Source: Buddleja alternifolia
Taxonomy: Eukaryota; Streptophyta; Magnoliopsida; Lamiales; Scrophulariaceae
Length of the DNA stretch: 64,000 nt
NCBI GenBank assembly: GCA_019426215.1
Contig: CM033392.1
Location: forward strand, 35,570,814 to 35,634,813
Direction: 5' to 3'
Below, piece by piece: positions 13,101 to 24,099 of the stretch. The number at the start of each line of letters is the position of its first letter. The first letter of the stretch is position 1. The translations under genes and the position numbers were made by a program. The notes beneath the pieces are model-generated. The model was given only the letters and a program-made list of their open reading frames with translations. It was not told the origin of the DNA and made no database searches.

Positions 13101-16100
13101 GTTTGTCTGAAAACTACTACTTTCTCATGGCTGATGATGGACTCCTCTCCGTAGATTTTCTTTTAGAACTTCCCGTTCTTTTGGGTAATTATTGTATGCT
13201 CACTTTCTTCTTCTGAAAGATTTAGACTGATGATTTTCTTTTCTTTTCTTCTGCTCTATGGACCGATGATTTTGTAGAGGAAAGTGAAAAGATAAAGTGA
13301 ATTAATGAAAACAGGTTTTAATTGTAATTTCCTTTCAAAGAAAAATAGATATGACTGATGTGGTTGAATGTGAAATATATGCATGAAATAAATGCATACT
13401 TAAATGTCTCCAACGGACATGTTTTTTTTTTTTTTTTGCTTCACATTTTCCTTTTAAACCAAACAGAAGAAACTTTTTCCTCAGTGAAATCCAAGACTAA
13501 GAAGATTTTTCTGGCTCAACTTTTCTGCCTTCTTGTCTTACTCCTCTTAGATTACATGTTTTTCAATTTCCAATGCTTCCATCTATGTGACTCATTATTA
13601 ATATAGAATGGAAAATAGTAGTTAGTCAGTGAGCAGTAATAATATTATTCTCATTTTCATTTTGGGCGAGCTTTCATATTTTCTAATTACCGCTTGACTC
13701 ATGGCGGCTTCCCTTGTCTGGCACTGGTGATTGCGGTGATAAAAAATTTCTAATACATGTTCTTGGTATCTTAGTTCTCCTTGTTTCTCAATTTTTAATT
13801 ACTCGAGTTTTTTTGCTCTTATTGTATTTCATTCATGGCAAAATATCATGTGTAACTCCCGCATTCAATTATAGCAATTGCCAGTATATTGGCATTCAAT
13901 TGCTAAAATTGATGTTCATTCTCAACAATTTTTTATACAACAGCAAGTGACGTCTCTAGGTTTCTGCTAGGTCATGACTGCTTTGCCTACTGTTGAGCTT
14001 GACCCCCCAACCATTTCCATGACGTTTGGCGTCAATGACTCACCATTGGCTGGTCGAGATGGTACTTATGTAAGTTCTATAGTTCTCTTATTCTTTTTTG
14101 TTAACATCCTCATTGACACTTCCATATTGCATATGTTCTTTATTTAATTCGTGATCTTGGCATTTACGTAATTTCACGTTGTTGTAAGTTGCTCTCTCTC
14201 ACTTATGACTTCCATAAGATTTGGGAGAGCTATTGCTGTTTAAGTTGCCAATATCAGAGGATTTTAGTTGGTTCAGGGGTTAACGCTACTCAATCCACAG
14301 TAATTCTCGGGTAGATTTATGCTAAATGATGAGATTCTTTTGTTTTATTAAATATAGTTGACTGGAAAGCAAATTGGTGATCGTCTAATAGCTGAAGCTG
14401 AAAGAAACCTTGCAATAAACGTGCTCCCTGGAATGTCGGAGTCATATGAAGTTCAAGGGAGGGGGGAGCTTCAATTGGGTGAGTTCTTTCAAATTAGAGA
14501 ATTTCTAATTGTATAAGTAACTCTTTTTTTGTTTCTTTTGCTCTTTATATAATCGTGGTATCAATTGTTTGCTTGTGTAATTGTATTGTTTAATTCATCA
14601 TTAAAACAGGTATCTTAATTGAGAATATGAGACGCGAAAAATATGAGCTCTCTGTCTCACCGCCTAAAGTCATGTGAGTTTCCCCCTTGAGCTAGTTTGT
14701 TATACGGTTGCCTCTTTCTTTCGCTTCCACCTTATTCATTATGTTATTGATGCTTGTTGTCTTTCATTCAGAAACCTAAACACCTTCATTTTCATCTGCC
14801 AACACATCATTGAAAAACAAGAAAACAAGAGAAACATTTACTGAAAACATGGTAAATTATTACATGTAGTGTCTTGGACTTACTAACCTATTGAGTTCCT
14901 GTTAATTGTCTTTGTCGGAGGAAAAATAAGTTTTAGCAGAAACCTTATCAATTTTTAGTTCAAGCTACACCAAATCGTCTCATACTAAATCTCACCATAA
15001 TGAATCTCATCCCACCACACGTGCAAAGCTTCAAGCTCTTATCTTAGTGTTTTCTGATATTTTCACTGTTGGCCTGAATGCCAATTCTTATATAACTATT
15101 CTAGTTTTTTCAATGTCATTGTCCTTGCGGTGAAATCCAAATTTGAGTGTCTAGAAATGCCATTGAATAAATACCCTTAACATGCTTGTAATTGGACATA
15201 TAATTCTATTATCTGGAAATTTTAGACTTAATAAGCTAATATCTTCATCTTCTATGAATTGCTAAATTAAGTTAACAGATACGAATTGGTCATATTTTAC
15301 TATTTCCATCACTATCAAATCAAGAGAATGAATTGTACAGTGATATTTAGTCTATTTAGCATCAAACATACCATGTGGGGTCTAGCTAATTATCTTACTA
15401 TTTTCAGACACAAAAGTCTTCTTAAAGTGATAAAATAACACCTTTTTATGATATTGTATTTAATCAGGTATAAAATTGAGAAAGGACAAAAGCTGGAGCC
15501 AATAGAAGAAGTTACTATTGAGGTAATTGCTATGATGCTAACTTTCCAGTGCTTCTCTTATCTTTCAGAGTCAAATATATATTTCTGCACTATTTTCAAT
15601 GCCAGGTAAATGAAGAGCATGTGGGTTTAGTCATGGAAGCACTCTCTCACAGGCGAGGAGAGGTTACTGACATGGGTCCAGTCCCTGGCAATGTTGGTCG
15701 GACTAGATTGTGTCTTACTTGTCCTTCGAGGTACGTGCTACTTATTTTTGTTTTTTTTGGCTGTTTCCTTACTTATCCTGTTTATTTGTTGTGAAGCAGA
15801 TTTCGACCAGAAAGAAAAAGATTCAGATTTAGTTAATTATGTTTGAGTTCTTGTTAGTTTAGGAGTTTATTTCCTTGTTGATTAAGTTTCCTAGTTTGTT
15901 AGGGTTCTAGTTATTTCCTTATGTTAGGCGTCTCTCATCGCTAGTTATCTTATGTTCTAGTAGTAGTATAAATAAGAGTCTTTAGGGTTTATTTTCTTTA
16001 TTCAGAATATTTGAAAAGGAATCGAGTTTTAAGCTTGGGGCAAACTTCGGTTTGTGGGCAAGAATTTATTCTTGTTGATTTAGCGAGTTCGTGAATTTAA

Positions 16101-19100
16101 GTTCTTTAGTTATATGTATGTGTTAGGGTTATGTTTTCTTTCATTCAGTTTTTGAGTCAATAAAGAATCAAGCTTAGGCTTGGGGTAAGATTTTATTTTG
16201 TTGGAATTTCGAGTTCCCAAAATTATTTCAATTAATTCTGTTTCTATCATTATTCATTTTTATCTAGCTTGGTTATCCTTACTGATGTTATTTTGCTAAT
16301 AGTTGTTTTGTTGAATTTTTGTTCTTTCCCATTATGTGGGTGACATTAATTTGACTCGATACAAATTTTGTTCTGTGTCGGGTGTGGTTACAGGGGCTTG
16401 GTTGGTTATAGAACTGTGTTCAATAGTGTCACACGAGGCACCGGATTTATGCACCGTGCATTTTTGAGTATGTTTTTCCTCTTCTTTATACTACCCTGTT
16501 TAATCTTTTTCTGCTTTCTCTTTAAATGATCATTCTTCAACTTTTATGTCTGTAATGTTGATATTCTGGGTCAGAAACAGACCTGCCCGACCAATGCACT
16601 ATTGATTGTGGCGTTGCATAATCTGTCTTCTGAGCTCATATACCTTTCGTATATGTTCTACCAATCATAAACATCAACTGTTACTTTATCATACTATAGG
16701 TTTTTTGGCAAGAAGTTCTAATTAACTGGAGCATTATTGTGATGAGTTTATAAACTCTGCCCGATCTACTTCATCATTAGATTTTGCTTTCAGGACTTGT
16801 TTTGGTCTTGGTTTCTGTTTCCTAATAATTTCCACTTACAAAGAAAAAGCAAAAAGAGATGAAAGGAAAAGAGGGTATAGATTCCCCACAGGCTGAGCCA
16901 AAGTACTTGTAACGTTTGGAGGAGGGGCTTATATGAAAAGAGGATTTTATCCAATTGGTTCTGGACCCGATAGTGTTGGAAAAGCTAAATGCATAAATAT
17001 GATTATGGGAGAGTAGGAATATGACGGATGGAAGAAATCTGGAATAAAGTTAAGGGATAATTACACTCACACCTATACAAACCCCCCCTCACTAATTAAT
17101 AATTACAAACACACCCCCTCATGTTAAAGATTTCTGAAAATTGCACCCCCTGTAAACCTTACAAATAGACCCCTCAGGGGGTGTGTTTGTAATTATCAAT
17201 TATTGAGGAGAGGTTTGTGTAATTACCCCATCATTGAGGGGGTGTGAGTGTAATTATCCCTAAAGTTAATGACTAAAGTACTTTAGGCGCAATCTGGAAT
17301 AAGCACAAATATGATTATGGCAGGTAATGACTCGGTGCAATTGGCTTCACGGTGAGTACGTCATAGGATTTAACAATCAGTTGTTTAATATTTAAAAAAC
17401 AAACGACTAACTAAAGTTTTGATTAAGAACAGTAATTAGCTATTGAAGCTCCATCAACAATGGCTTGTTGAGCTCCAGCGGTGAATTAATCAATCATGGA
17501 TTTAGAGGGAATAAGGGTGATATACCTTGGGAAGGACAACAATGTCAGTATCTGTCTGATGTATGTTATGAGAATCATCCATGTTGTATATACTTGGTAT
17601 TTGTTTGTATGGACATGTGGGTGTCTTGTGTATGTATGGATATGCCTATTTCTCTTAGCACTATATCAATTATCCGTCTGCCAAATTATATATTGCATTG
17701 CCTTTTTACAACATTTTTCTTTGATGGTTAAATTCTATTATGGTTTTGATGCTTTTTACTCATATGTTTTACATGTGCAGCTTATGAAAAATCTCGGGGT
17801 CCACTTGGAAACGTCAGAAAAGGAGTGCTGGTACATTAATTTTAACAAATTTTGGTTGGTTATTGTTAGACTTTGATTATTAATTTTCCTTTTCGTTTTT
17901 GAGAACTATCTTTTGGTTGATTTGTTTAATGCACTCCCATCTTTTTAGATGTTGGTGTTGGACTGGTGCTCTGGCAAACAGCTAATCGAGTCTGATGTTT
18001 AGTGTTATTGATTTTAATATCTATACCACCACTATGCATTTTTCCATCTAAGCAAGCTTATACTCTGACACTGAGAAATCATGCTGAATTCTGTCAGACA
18101 GATAAGAATCAGATAATTGAATATTACAAATGTTGAAGTTGCAATATATTGGTACTTCTCGGAATAGATCTTATATTCTTAAATGCATTTCTCCCTGCCA
18201 GTAATAGTTTTGGTCCCTTACCCACCAACAATTGATATCTGTCTTCCCTATATGTACCAACACTTCTTTTTGATGCATTAGCTATACAATATATACCCAC
18301 ATAATATGTGACAGCATCTGTGTAGACTGTCAAGAATGTCCATCGCAGGTGGTAAATTTCATTCTTATGCTAATGGTACTCTGAAACATTTAGGTTTTGT
18401 TTGGAAATCTTAATCTCAAGACTTTGCTTTATTTTCCTCACTCCTAAAGGCAGTCTTAGAAACCTTATGGTCTCTGTTATTTTGTCCCTCCTTTTTCGAG
18501 TTGGCATATTCGGTGCTAGAATCAACTGGAGTTGACGTTTTTCCGAATAAACTTTTTTCTTTTTTGGGGAATTTGCAACTATTAATTAAGCGAATATGTA
18601 TCCAGCTGTTATATAATTTGGCTGATAATTTGAACCCATTATGTTGAACATTCATTTACTATGTTTATGTTCCTGATCTCATGTGCTAACTTAACTGAAC
18701 AGGTCTCTATGGGATATGGGACGATCACTGCTCATGCGTTGATGAGTTTAGAAGCTCGTGGAATACTTTTTGTCAAACCTGGAATGGAGGTCACTATGGT
18801 TACATTATCTAGTTCTTAAAGTTTGGAAAATTAAAGAAAAGAAAATAGAAGTGATAACAGTAGATGAAGATATTTGACATTTTCATTTTCCTGAACTTCT
18901 AAATAGTTTTCTGTTATTTGATTGAATGATTGCAGGCATATGATGGCATGATTATTGGAGAACATTCTCGAGATACAGATCTTGATGTAAGGATAACAAT
19001 ATTATATAATATACTTGTTACTTTTTTCTCTACCTAGATTGATAATATCTATTACTACTTGTTACAGGTTAATCCAGTACGGACGAAGGAGCTAAATAAT

Positions 19101-20618
19101 ATCCGTGCTGCTTCTAAGGATGAGAATGTGAAGCTAACTCCTCCTCGTCTTGTATGTAGCCCAATCCATTTCTTTCACTTTCTTTTTCCCGTCTTTTTCT
19201 CATTTTGTTTTTTAGTTTTATTGTTCTTTTTTTATTATTTTTTTTTTGGGGGCGGGGGCGATGAGGGTTAGTTCTGATGGCTGAAACTAAGGAATTCTCT
19301 AGCAATCAAAATCTAATGCAGCCAAATCAATAAAGACCCCCTTATTTTTTGACTCCCTAGATCAACACAGGCCTATTCACTCAACATTAACATAAATTCT
19401 CGTTGGAATTTAAGAACCAAAGTCCAGTACTTTGTCCACCGTCTTTCGTTCTTACATGACATCACTATTATCTCCAGAATAGACAAAAAGGATTCTCAGA
19501 CTAGACGAGAGTTAATCCAAGAAAATACATTAGTTGCAGAAAAACCAACAGGTACAAAATTGAACCAGGAATTAAAACGAAACACGAGTTCTTTTTCAAC
19601 AATATATCTCCCACCAGTAATACTGTTACTTCCAGACTAGACAGACTGCGTGCCATGGTTGACCAATTGTTTCACCTACATTTCTTGGTGCACATACCAA
19701 ATTTCATATTGATGTAAAAAAACCATTCAAATGCCTATACATGCTTGCCAGGCTGATTTAGTTCTTATATAACTATATATACCTAAAACTGAAGCATACT
19801 TTACTTCCTCGCAAATATTATCTCCTTGGGATCTTTCAACCTTCTTATTACGGGCGTTCTCTTTCTAAAGTTCTAGACCTCAACCTTAGCATCGAACTAT
19901 GTAAAGTAGTGAGAGACTGGCAGCTTAATAGTATTTTTGTGCCTTTTCCCGAGTCTCTCTCTCTTTCAACATGATATATCCAGCTAAGCCCTACACAGCA
20001 ATATCCTTGTTTTGAATGTATTGAGTCATATTTACCACAGAAAAATAGATGCAAAAAGATATTGAACTATTTCTGTTGCTTTATTAAGTTTATAACATCA
20101 CATCACGTCGCAAAGTGTCCATCTATATGTCAGTCCTATTCGCCACAGGATGATGTACTCCAATATCTTGGTTTATTTGTGCACACATTAAATTTGACAT
20201 GCTAAGAAAGGTTTTATCTTTCGCTTTGTGTTAACTTGTTGCGGTTGGTGGCAGATGACTCTGGAAGAAGCAATAGGTTATGTTGCTTCTGATGAGCTCA
20301 TTGAGGTATGTGCACTTTTAAATTTCCGCATTGATTTGTTTATTAAAGGGATTAAATTGTTTTTTGAGTCTCACTTTGGAAGCCTTATTATGTCATCTGA
20401 GAAAAGCTAAGCATATTTGATTAGACTTTTGTCAATCAATATAGGCAACATTGTTTTACGGTTTAGCCCCACCCTTTTACGAAGGAATACTGAGATAAAA
20501 CCTATTTGGCCCCCTTTTCTCTTACTCTGTGCAGGTTACTCCAAATGCTATCCGATTAAGAAAGAGATATCTGGACGTTAATAAGAGGAAAACAATGAGT
20601 AAAAGACCCAAGGAGTGA
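1143..20618 (+). CDS. TypA: TypA/BipA-type ribosome-binding GTPase, organelle-targeted, 19 exons
   Basis: Exons: 1143-1469, 2473-2547, 3176-3326, 7050-7118, 7237-7409, 8936-9073, 12256-12381, 13971-14069, 14358-14478, 14610-14673, 15468-15522, 15606-15730, 16394-16467, 17781-17830, 18703-18789, 18936-18986, 19068-19151, 20255-20305, 20535-20618. All 18 introns are GT-AG and the phases match, giving 2004 nt (667 residues plus TGA). Residues 1-40 are rich in Ser/Arg/Thr and poor in acids, as in a mitochondrial or plastid transit peptide. GTPase motifs: G1 AHVDHGKT (66-73), G2 RGIT (102-105), G3 DTPGH (124-128), G4 NKVD (178-181), G5 SAK (219-221). Exons 6-7 encode the EF-Tu-like beta-barrel, exons 9-12 the EF-G III/V-like part ([18 protein letters not shown]), and exons 13-19 the BipA-specific C-terminal domain ([33 protein letters not shown]). 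TypA/BipA binds 70S-type ribosomes and helps assembly or translation under stress. It looks intact. Mitochondrion versus plastid is inference. Confidence 0.95.
1470..3175 (+). other. TypA introns 1 and 2
   Basis: Intron 1 (1470-2472) and intron 2 (2548-3175) flank the 75-nt exon that carries DTPGH. Both are T-rich and non-coding. Apart from the weak SINE-like piece in intron 2, I see no element in them. Confidence 0.85.
2765..2905 (+). repeat. possible tRNA-derived SINE fragment in TypA intron 2
   Basis: TGGCCGAGAGG (2781) resembles a Pol III A box and AGTTCGATTAG (about 2810) a degenerate B box about 30 bases later, followed by an A-rich tail (AAATAAAAAAATTC). The B box departs from GGTTCGANNCC and no target duplication was found, so this is tentative. 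Confidence 0.3.
3505..3850 (-). repeat. 3' LTR of the intron 3 gypsy element
   Basis: 346 bases, matching 5017-5369 with scattered substitutions and small indels, including an extra repeat of ACTCCTAAAC in the other copy. The divergence implies an insertion that is not brand new. Confidence 0.9.
3799..4050 (-). pseudogene. gypsy chromodomain remnant (end of pol)
   Basis: The minus-strand translation carries the typical chromodomain core [18 protein letters not shown] followed by [14 protein letters not shown], as found at the C-terminus of integrase in plant chromoviruses (Tekay/Reina-like). In that family the chromodomain directs integration to particular chromatin. The reading frame ends inside the 3' LTR, as is usual. 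It is separated by stop and frame changes from the upstream integrase piece. Confidence 0.85.
4154..4979 (-). pseudogene. gypsy gag start fused to integrase C-terminus
   Basis: Reading right to left, 4979-4791 gives a gag N-terminus ([14 protein letters not shown], coiled-coil-like). After a stop, 4597-4154 continues with a capsid-like stretch ([14 protein letters not shown]) and then passes without a break into sequence typical of the integrase C-terminal region ([17 protein letters not shown], ...[16 protein letters not shown]). The missing middle (rest of gag, protease, RT, RNase H, integrase core) was removed by one deletion that kept the frame. Translation of the fusion is unproven. Confidence 0.8.
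4985..5016 (-). other. gypsy 5' leader next to 5' LTR (primer-binding region)
   Basis: On the minus strand, the bases directly after the 5' LTR read ATTTGGTCCAACCTGCCGGA. A primer-binding site is expected here, but I cannot match it to a specific tRNA with confidence. Confidence 0.4.
5017..5369 (-). repeat. 5' LTR of the intron 3 gypsy element
   Basis: 353 bases, homologous to 3505-3850, ending next to the right target duplication TGAAA (5370-5374). Confidence 0.9.
5375..7049 (+). other. remainder of TypA intron 3
   Basis: AT-rich intron sequence with a short TA repeat near 6219-6240 and no recognisable coding sequence. The stretch near 5815-6075 is somewhat less AT-rich and might be an old repeat, but I cannot name it. 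Confidence 0.6.
8166..8511. mobile_element. Stowaway-like MITE (Tc1/mariner type) in TypA intron 5
   Basis: The left end CTCCCTCCGTTCCAAAAAAG is the classic Stowaway terminus. The right end is its imperfect inverse (ending ...CATCCTTTTTGGGGAG). The flanking dinucleotide is TA on both sides (8164-8165, 8512-8513). About 346 bases, no ORF. Confidence 0.85.
9492..10366. mobile_element. Mutator-like non-autonomous element in TypA intron 6
   Basis: Inverted repeats of about 130 bases at 9492-9625 and 10220-10366. The left starts GGGAAAATTGCATTTTTC and the right ends GAAAAATGCAATTTTCCC. A perfect 10-bp target duplication GATTTGATGG lies at 9482-9491 and 10367-10376, which fits the 9-11 bp of Mutator-like elements. 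The middle is very A-rich and has no transposase. Confidence 0.9.
10377..12255 (+). other. remainder of TypA intron 6
   Basis: Non-coding intron sequence up to the exon 7 acceptor at 12254-12255. It holds an LTR-like piece near 11508-11790; the rest shows nothing I recognise. Confidence 0.6.
11508..11790 (+). repeat. possible solo LTR (copia-like) in TypA intron 6
   Basis: Begins TGTTAGGAATCATGAC. It contains a U3/R-like stretch (TTATTTCTTTACATTG) and GGCCAAATGGCCGAACCAAGTA followed by a TTCTTGTGTCTTC run, which resemble the distal part of small plant copia LTRs. AACAA occurs before the start and near the end, but no CA terminus is seen, so the limits are approximate. Confidence 0.4.
12382..13970 (+). 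other. TypA intron 7
   Basis: 1.6-kb T-rich intron with a poly(T) run at about 13422-13437. No recognisable element or ORF of interest. Confidence 0.8.
15838..16390 (+). repeat. possible LTR-derived segment in TypA intron 12
   Basis: The stretch has LTR-like organisation: a promoter-like TAGTATAAATAAGAGTC near 15964, then AGGGTTTATTTTCTTTATTC and phrases such as GGCAAGAATTTATTCTTG that echo the LTR in intron 3. No paired LTR, primer site or target duplication was found, so the assignment is weak. Confidence 0.3.
17054..17260. mobile_element. short Mutator-like MITE in TypA intron 13
   Basis: 207 bases bounded by inverted repeats GGGATAATTACACTCACACC and its complement at the right end. A perfect 9-bp target duplication TAAAGTTAA lies at 17045-17053 and 17261-17269. 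The internal halves are also partly complementary, so the whole element could fold into a hairpin. Confidence 0.88.
17831..18702 (+). other. TypA intron 14
   Basis: About 870 bases, non-coding. No mobile element recognised. Confidence 0.7.
19152..20254 (+). other. TypA intron 17
   Basis: About 1.1 kb with a T-rich start and a G-run near 19247-19260. No recognisable element. Confidence 0.7.
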
Positions 20619-20830
20619 TTACTTCATGTCATACAATTTTGTGAGCCTAAGCCAAATTTCAATTCAGATTAAGTCGTCTATGTTTTGCGGCTTTACCATA
20701 CATCAACTGTCGCTATTAAGGTTTAACATATCACGCAGTTGTATCATAGATTCTTCTTTACCAAGAATAGTTAGCTGTAATGCTAACTTTTATTTGAACT
20801 AGTAGAAAGTACGTGCGTAGCATGTAAAAG
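20619..20830 (+). terminator. probable TypA 3' UTR
   Basis: AT-rich sequence after the TGA at 20616-20618. I see no unambiguous AATAAA here; an AAAAATAAAAATAT run at about 20850-20863 could serve. The end of the transcript cannot be fixed. Confidence 0.35.
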
Positions 20831-21682
20831 AATATGATGCATAAATGGAAAAAAATAAAAATATAGCGGAGAAGATTAGAACTTGATTTCTTGTTACTAT
20901 TGCATTTGTTTTTTCTTTCTAATTTTAAAATTTATTTAACAGTAGTCTAGTTTAATTCGAAATAGTAAATATTTGAAAGTTTTGATATTTAAAGTGTGGT
21001 TAGCTAAGTTTATTTAATACATCGGGTAAATTATTGCAAAAAGATTTTCTTCCTTAAAAGGTGTTAAACGTCGAATAATATAAGATTTTTTTTTTCTTTA
21101 TATTATTCAAAAAATAAAAGAATTTCCTATATTGCAAATAAATGCATATAAGATGTTTTTAGAACTTATAAGATATTGAATATTATTTTTAAAAATAATT
21201 TCTTCAAGTATTTGGATAAAATAATATCATAGAGTAAGATGTGCATAATGACAAATGCGTTTAAGTTAGGATTCGCAATTTAGTTTTAAGGAGCTTATGA
21301 GCTCCTTATCATTTTATATTGGAAGCTTATAAGCTCCCACCAAAAAGTTGCCCCAAATACTCTTATAGAGCTAATTATAATTTATTTTAAACATCTGGGT
21401 TATAGTTAAACTCCATTAGACAATGAAGAATAAGCAATTTCAAAATAGAACATATAAAAATGAAAGCAATATGATCATTCTTCATATCTAATTTACAATT
21501 AAAACCAGCCTTGCGATGTATTTTTACATTCAAATTTACAATTAAATGCTTCTTTAGAGTATGTATGATTGGGCCTAAGCATACATATTCTAGGAAATGA
21601 AGCATGTCTGACATATTAATGCTTGAAATAAATCAAAATACAAGTTCTACCATTGATCAAGCATTAGATAAAGGACCTTAGC
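20831..21682. other. intergenic AT-rich sequence with a short palindromic cluster
   Basis: No coding sequence. At 21290-21335 there are two adjacent near-palindromes (GGAGCTTATGAGCTCC and GGAAGCTTATAAGCTCCC). They may be the end of an unidentified transposon, but I found no matching opposite end. Confidence 0.5.
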
Positions 21683-21683
21683 C

Positions 21684-21895
21684 TTTATTTTATTTTTTTT
21701 AATTCAAGATGAAGGGGATATCCTAAATATCTAGTTCGACAAACTCGGGTTGATAGTTATAATCCTGAGTTAGAAAGACTCTATTTAACTCCATAAAAGA
21801 GGGGAGAGCCACAACATGTGACAACCTGCATTCGAACCCAAGACCTCTCACATAAAGTGAGAGGTGGATACCACTAGACCAACAAATATTGGATG
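21684..21895 (-). mobile_element. tRNA-derived SINE
   Basis: On the minus strand, a Pol III A box (TGGTCTAGTGGTA, plus positions about 21871-21883) is followed about 30 bases later by a B box (GGTTCGAATGC, about 21829-21839). A roughly 130-base body then ends in an A-rich tail, seen on the plus strand as TTTTATTTTATTTTTTTTAA near 21684-21705. This is the layout of plant AU-type SINEs. Flanking GACCTT copies (about 21673 and 21895) may be the target duplication but are not clean. Confidence 0.75.
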
Positions 21896-22489
21896 ACCTT
21901 TATATCGTTTTAATAGAATCCTTTCTAATTCCAAATGTTTGGTCTCATTTCTTCAAATCATTTTATCCTTGACTTCGTAATCCACTTCCTTTAGAAAAGG
22001 TCATATAGGGCTTCCTTTAATCTAGATATCACAAATGTTTATCTAGATAGATATGCAAATGTCACCTTCTTCAACCCTAAACTAGCTTCGGGTTTTCAAG
22101 CCTTCTAGAAAAGTTGGAAGTTGGAGTTCGGAACTTTATACATGGATATTAGACTTATGTAGTGTCGTAAGGACTGAGTTTATTCATGGTACGAAGTAAG
22201 ACAAAAAGCTCATCTAATCATTATGCTCAAGATATAATTAACCAGAATTTTTTTAGCATAAGAACTGTAAAGAAATTGAAGTTGCCATTGACATTTTTTA
22301 TTCCTTTGTTATATATATATATATTAATGTTCATCAACAAAATAAGACATCCTTAATATCTAATTAATCAAATTATACAACGTGCGGGTTTGTTGATTCA
22401 TTTCAATAGCCCTTCTCTTTTCCAAGAACTAAAGAGGCATGCAATTAAATGGATTCATTTCAATCTTAATGTTTCTTCATATATTTCAT
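21896..22489. other. intergenic sequence, nothing recognised
   Basis: AT-rich, with a short TA run at about 22309-22324. No ORF or element seen. Confidence 0.6.
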
Positions 22490-23146
22490 AATGTACTGTA
22501 CCAAAATGGTGCAACTTTTGTACAATTTTGGTGCAGTTACAATAAATTCACTCTAATGTATTGCACTATTTTAACACCAAAAGCAATATTCTCGATATAT
22601 TCCTTTTACACCTCATTTTATACTCTTTTCCATATTTCATAAATAACACCCAATTTTAAGTTTTTTTTTATTACATATTCATCCAAGAATACATATTTTG
22701 TTATTTTATAATATTACATGAACAATATTTTTGTTATTTAATAATAATAAATAAATAAAACTAAATTTAAATCTATTTCGGTGTTTGTCTAATTTATTAA
22801 ATTGTTGCTATTTGTGTGATTTATTTATCTTATATTAATTAGTTTGTATTAGAATTATGTGATTTTTTTATTATTATGTAATATTAATCTATATTGATAT
22901 GAATATTTCAATGTTTTGAATTTATAGGGCATATGCATTTTGTATTAGTTTTAATTTATATATCTTTTATATATAATTTAATTTTAAAGTAGAATCATAT
23001 ATAATTGAGTAAAAAAAAATAGAACCTAATTGTAAGGTTTTGAATGTTTAAGGGACTCACTTATAATAAAACAAAAAAATAAAAATAAAAAAGGAGATTG
23101 CACCAAAATGGCGTTCCATTGGAGGGCCATTTTGCACCAAGAGTTG
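22490..23146. mobile_element. diverged relative of the Harbinger-like repeat at 23270-23871
   Basis: Shares several blocks in the same order with 23270-23871: CACCAAAAG..AATA, TTTCATAAATAACACCCAA, TTTATATATT-rich centre, then AACCTAATTGTAA and AGGGACT. The ends carry CCAAAATGG motifs in both orientations. Exact ends and target duplication are not resolved. Confidence 0.5.
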
Positions 23147-23269
23147 CTCATTTATTTGCGAAGAATTTAGAGTCAAATAACTGATTGTAACAAAATGAAG
23201 AGTTACAAATTAAGGAGGAAGTTAAAAACCAACATTGCTATTAAATGTTTTGTAAAGAGTTCAACATAA

Positions 23270-23871
23270 GGACATCTCCAATGTATTTACTGCGGTTGTA
23301 CCATTTAGTGCAGCTATAGTAAATGCACTCCATGTTTGCACCATTTTTTTCACCAAAAGGAATACACTCTCTATATTCCTTTATACACATCATTTATACT
23401 ACTTTTCATATTTCACAAATAACACCCAACTTTAAGTTTTTTTTTATATATTCATCCAAGGAAATATATTATGTTATTTTATAATATTACACGAACAACA
23501 TTTTGTTATTTCATTATAATAAATATATAAAAATTTAAATCTATTTTGGTATTTCGTAAAATTAAATTAAAAACTTAATCAAATTACTTTTGTTATTTGT
23601 TAATCTATGTTGAAATAAATATTTTAATATTTTAAATTTATATGATATATGCATTTTGTACTAGTTTTAACATATATGTTTTATTTATTATTAAATTAAA
23701 ATCATATAATTGAGGGGAAGAACAAACAAACATAGGACCTAGTTGTAACTTTTTTAAACTTTAGGGACTAAATTATATAGGACCTAATTGTAACTAATTA
23801 TAAATATTGGGACTAAATTAAAACTAAAACAAAATAAATTTTTTGTTTTTGGTGCTTCATTGGAGATGGCT
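23270..23871. mobile_element. Harbinger/PIF-like MITE
   Basis: The left end GGACATCTCCAATG is the inverse of the right end CATTGGAGATGGCT, with TAA on both flanks (23267-23269, 23872-23874). 602 bases, AT-rich, no ORF. It is related to the copy just upstream. Confidence 0.65.
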
Positions 23872-24046
23872 TAAGTTTAGAAGGTGAAATGCTTTTAGCA
23901 CATGTGAGAATTTAAAAGGTGTAATTCTTGGATTGAGAGTATATTATTAGGACTTAATGACCTTCATTATTCAATAGTTTTGCTGGAGGGTGAGGTTGAC
24001 TTCATTATTCATTGATTGTAATTATAATCGTAAATATAATCGCAAA

Positions 24047-24094
24047 TGATGTGTGTGGGTTTCACACCAGTAATATTTATTTTAATATTATAGG
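24047..24094 (-). repeat. truncated gypsy LTR end
   Basis: 48 bases (TGATGTGTGTGGGTTTCACA...TATTATAGG) matching the first part of the LTR at 32632-33256. It stops abruptly at the start of the gypsy gag fragment, so it is a rearrangement relic. Confidence 0.7.
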
Positions 24095-24099
24095 CGCTG

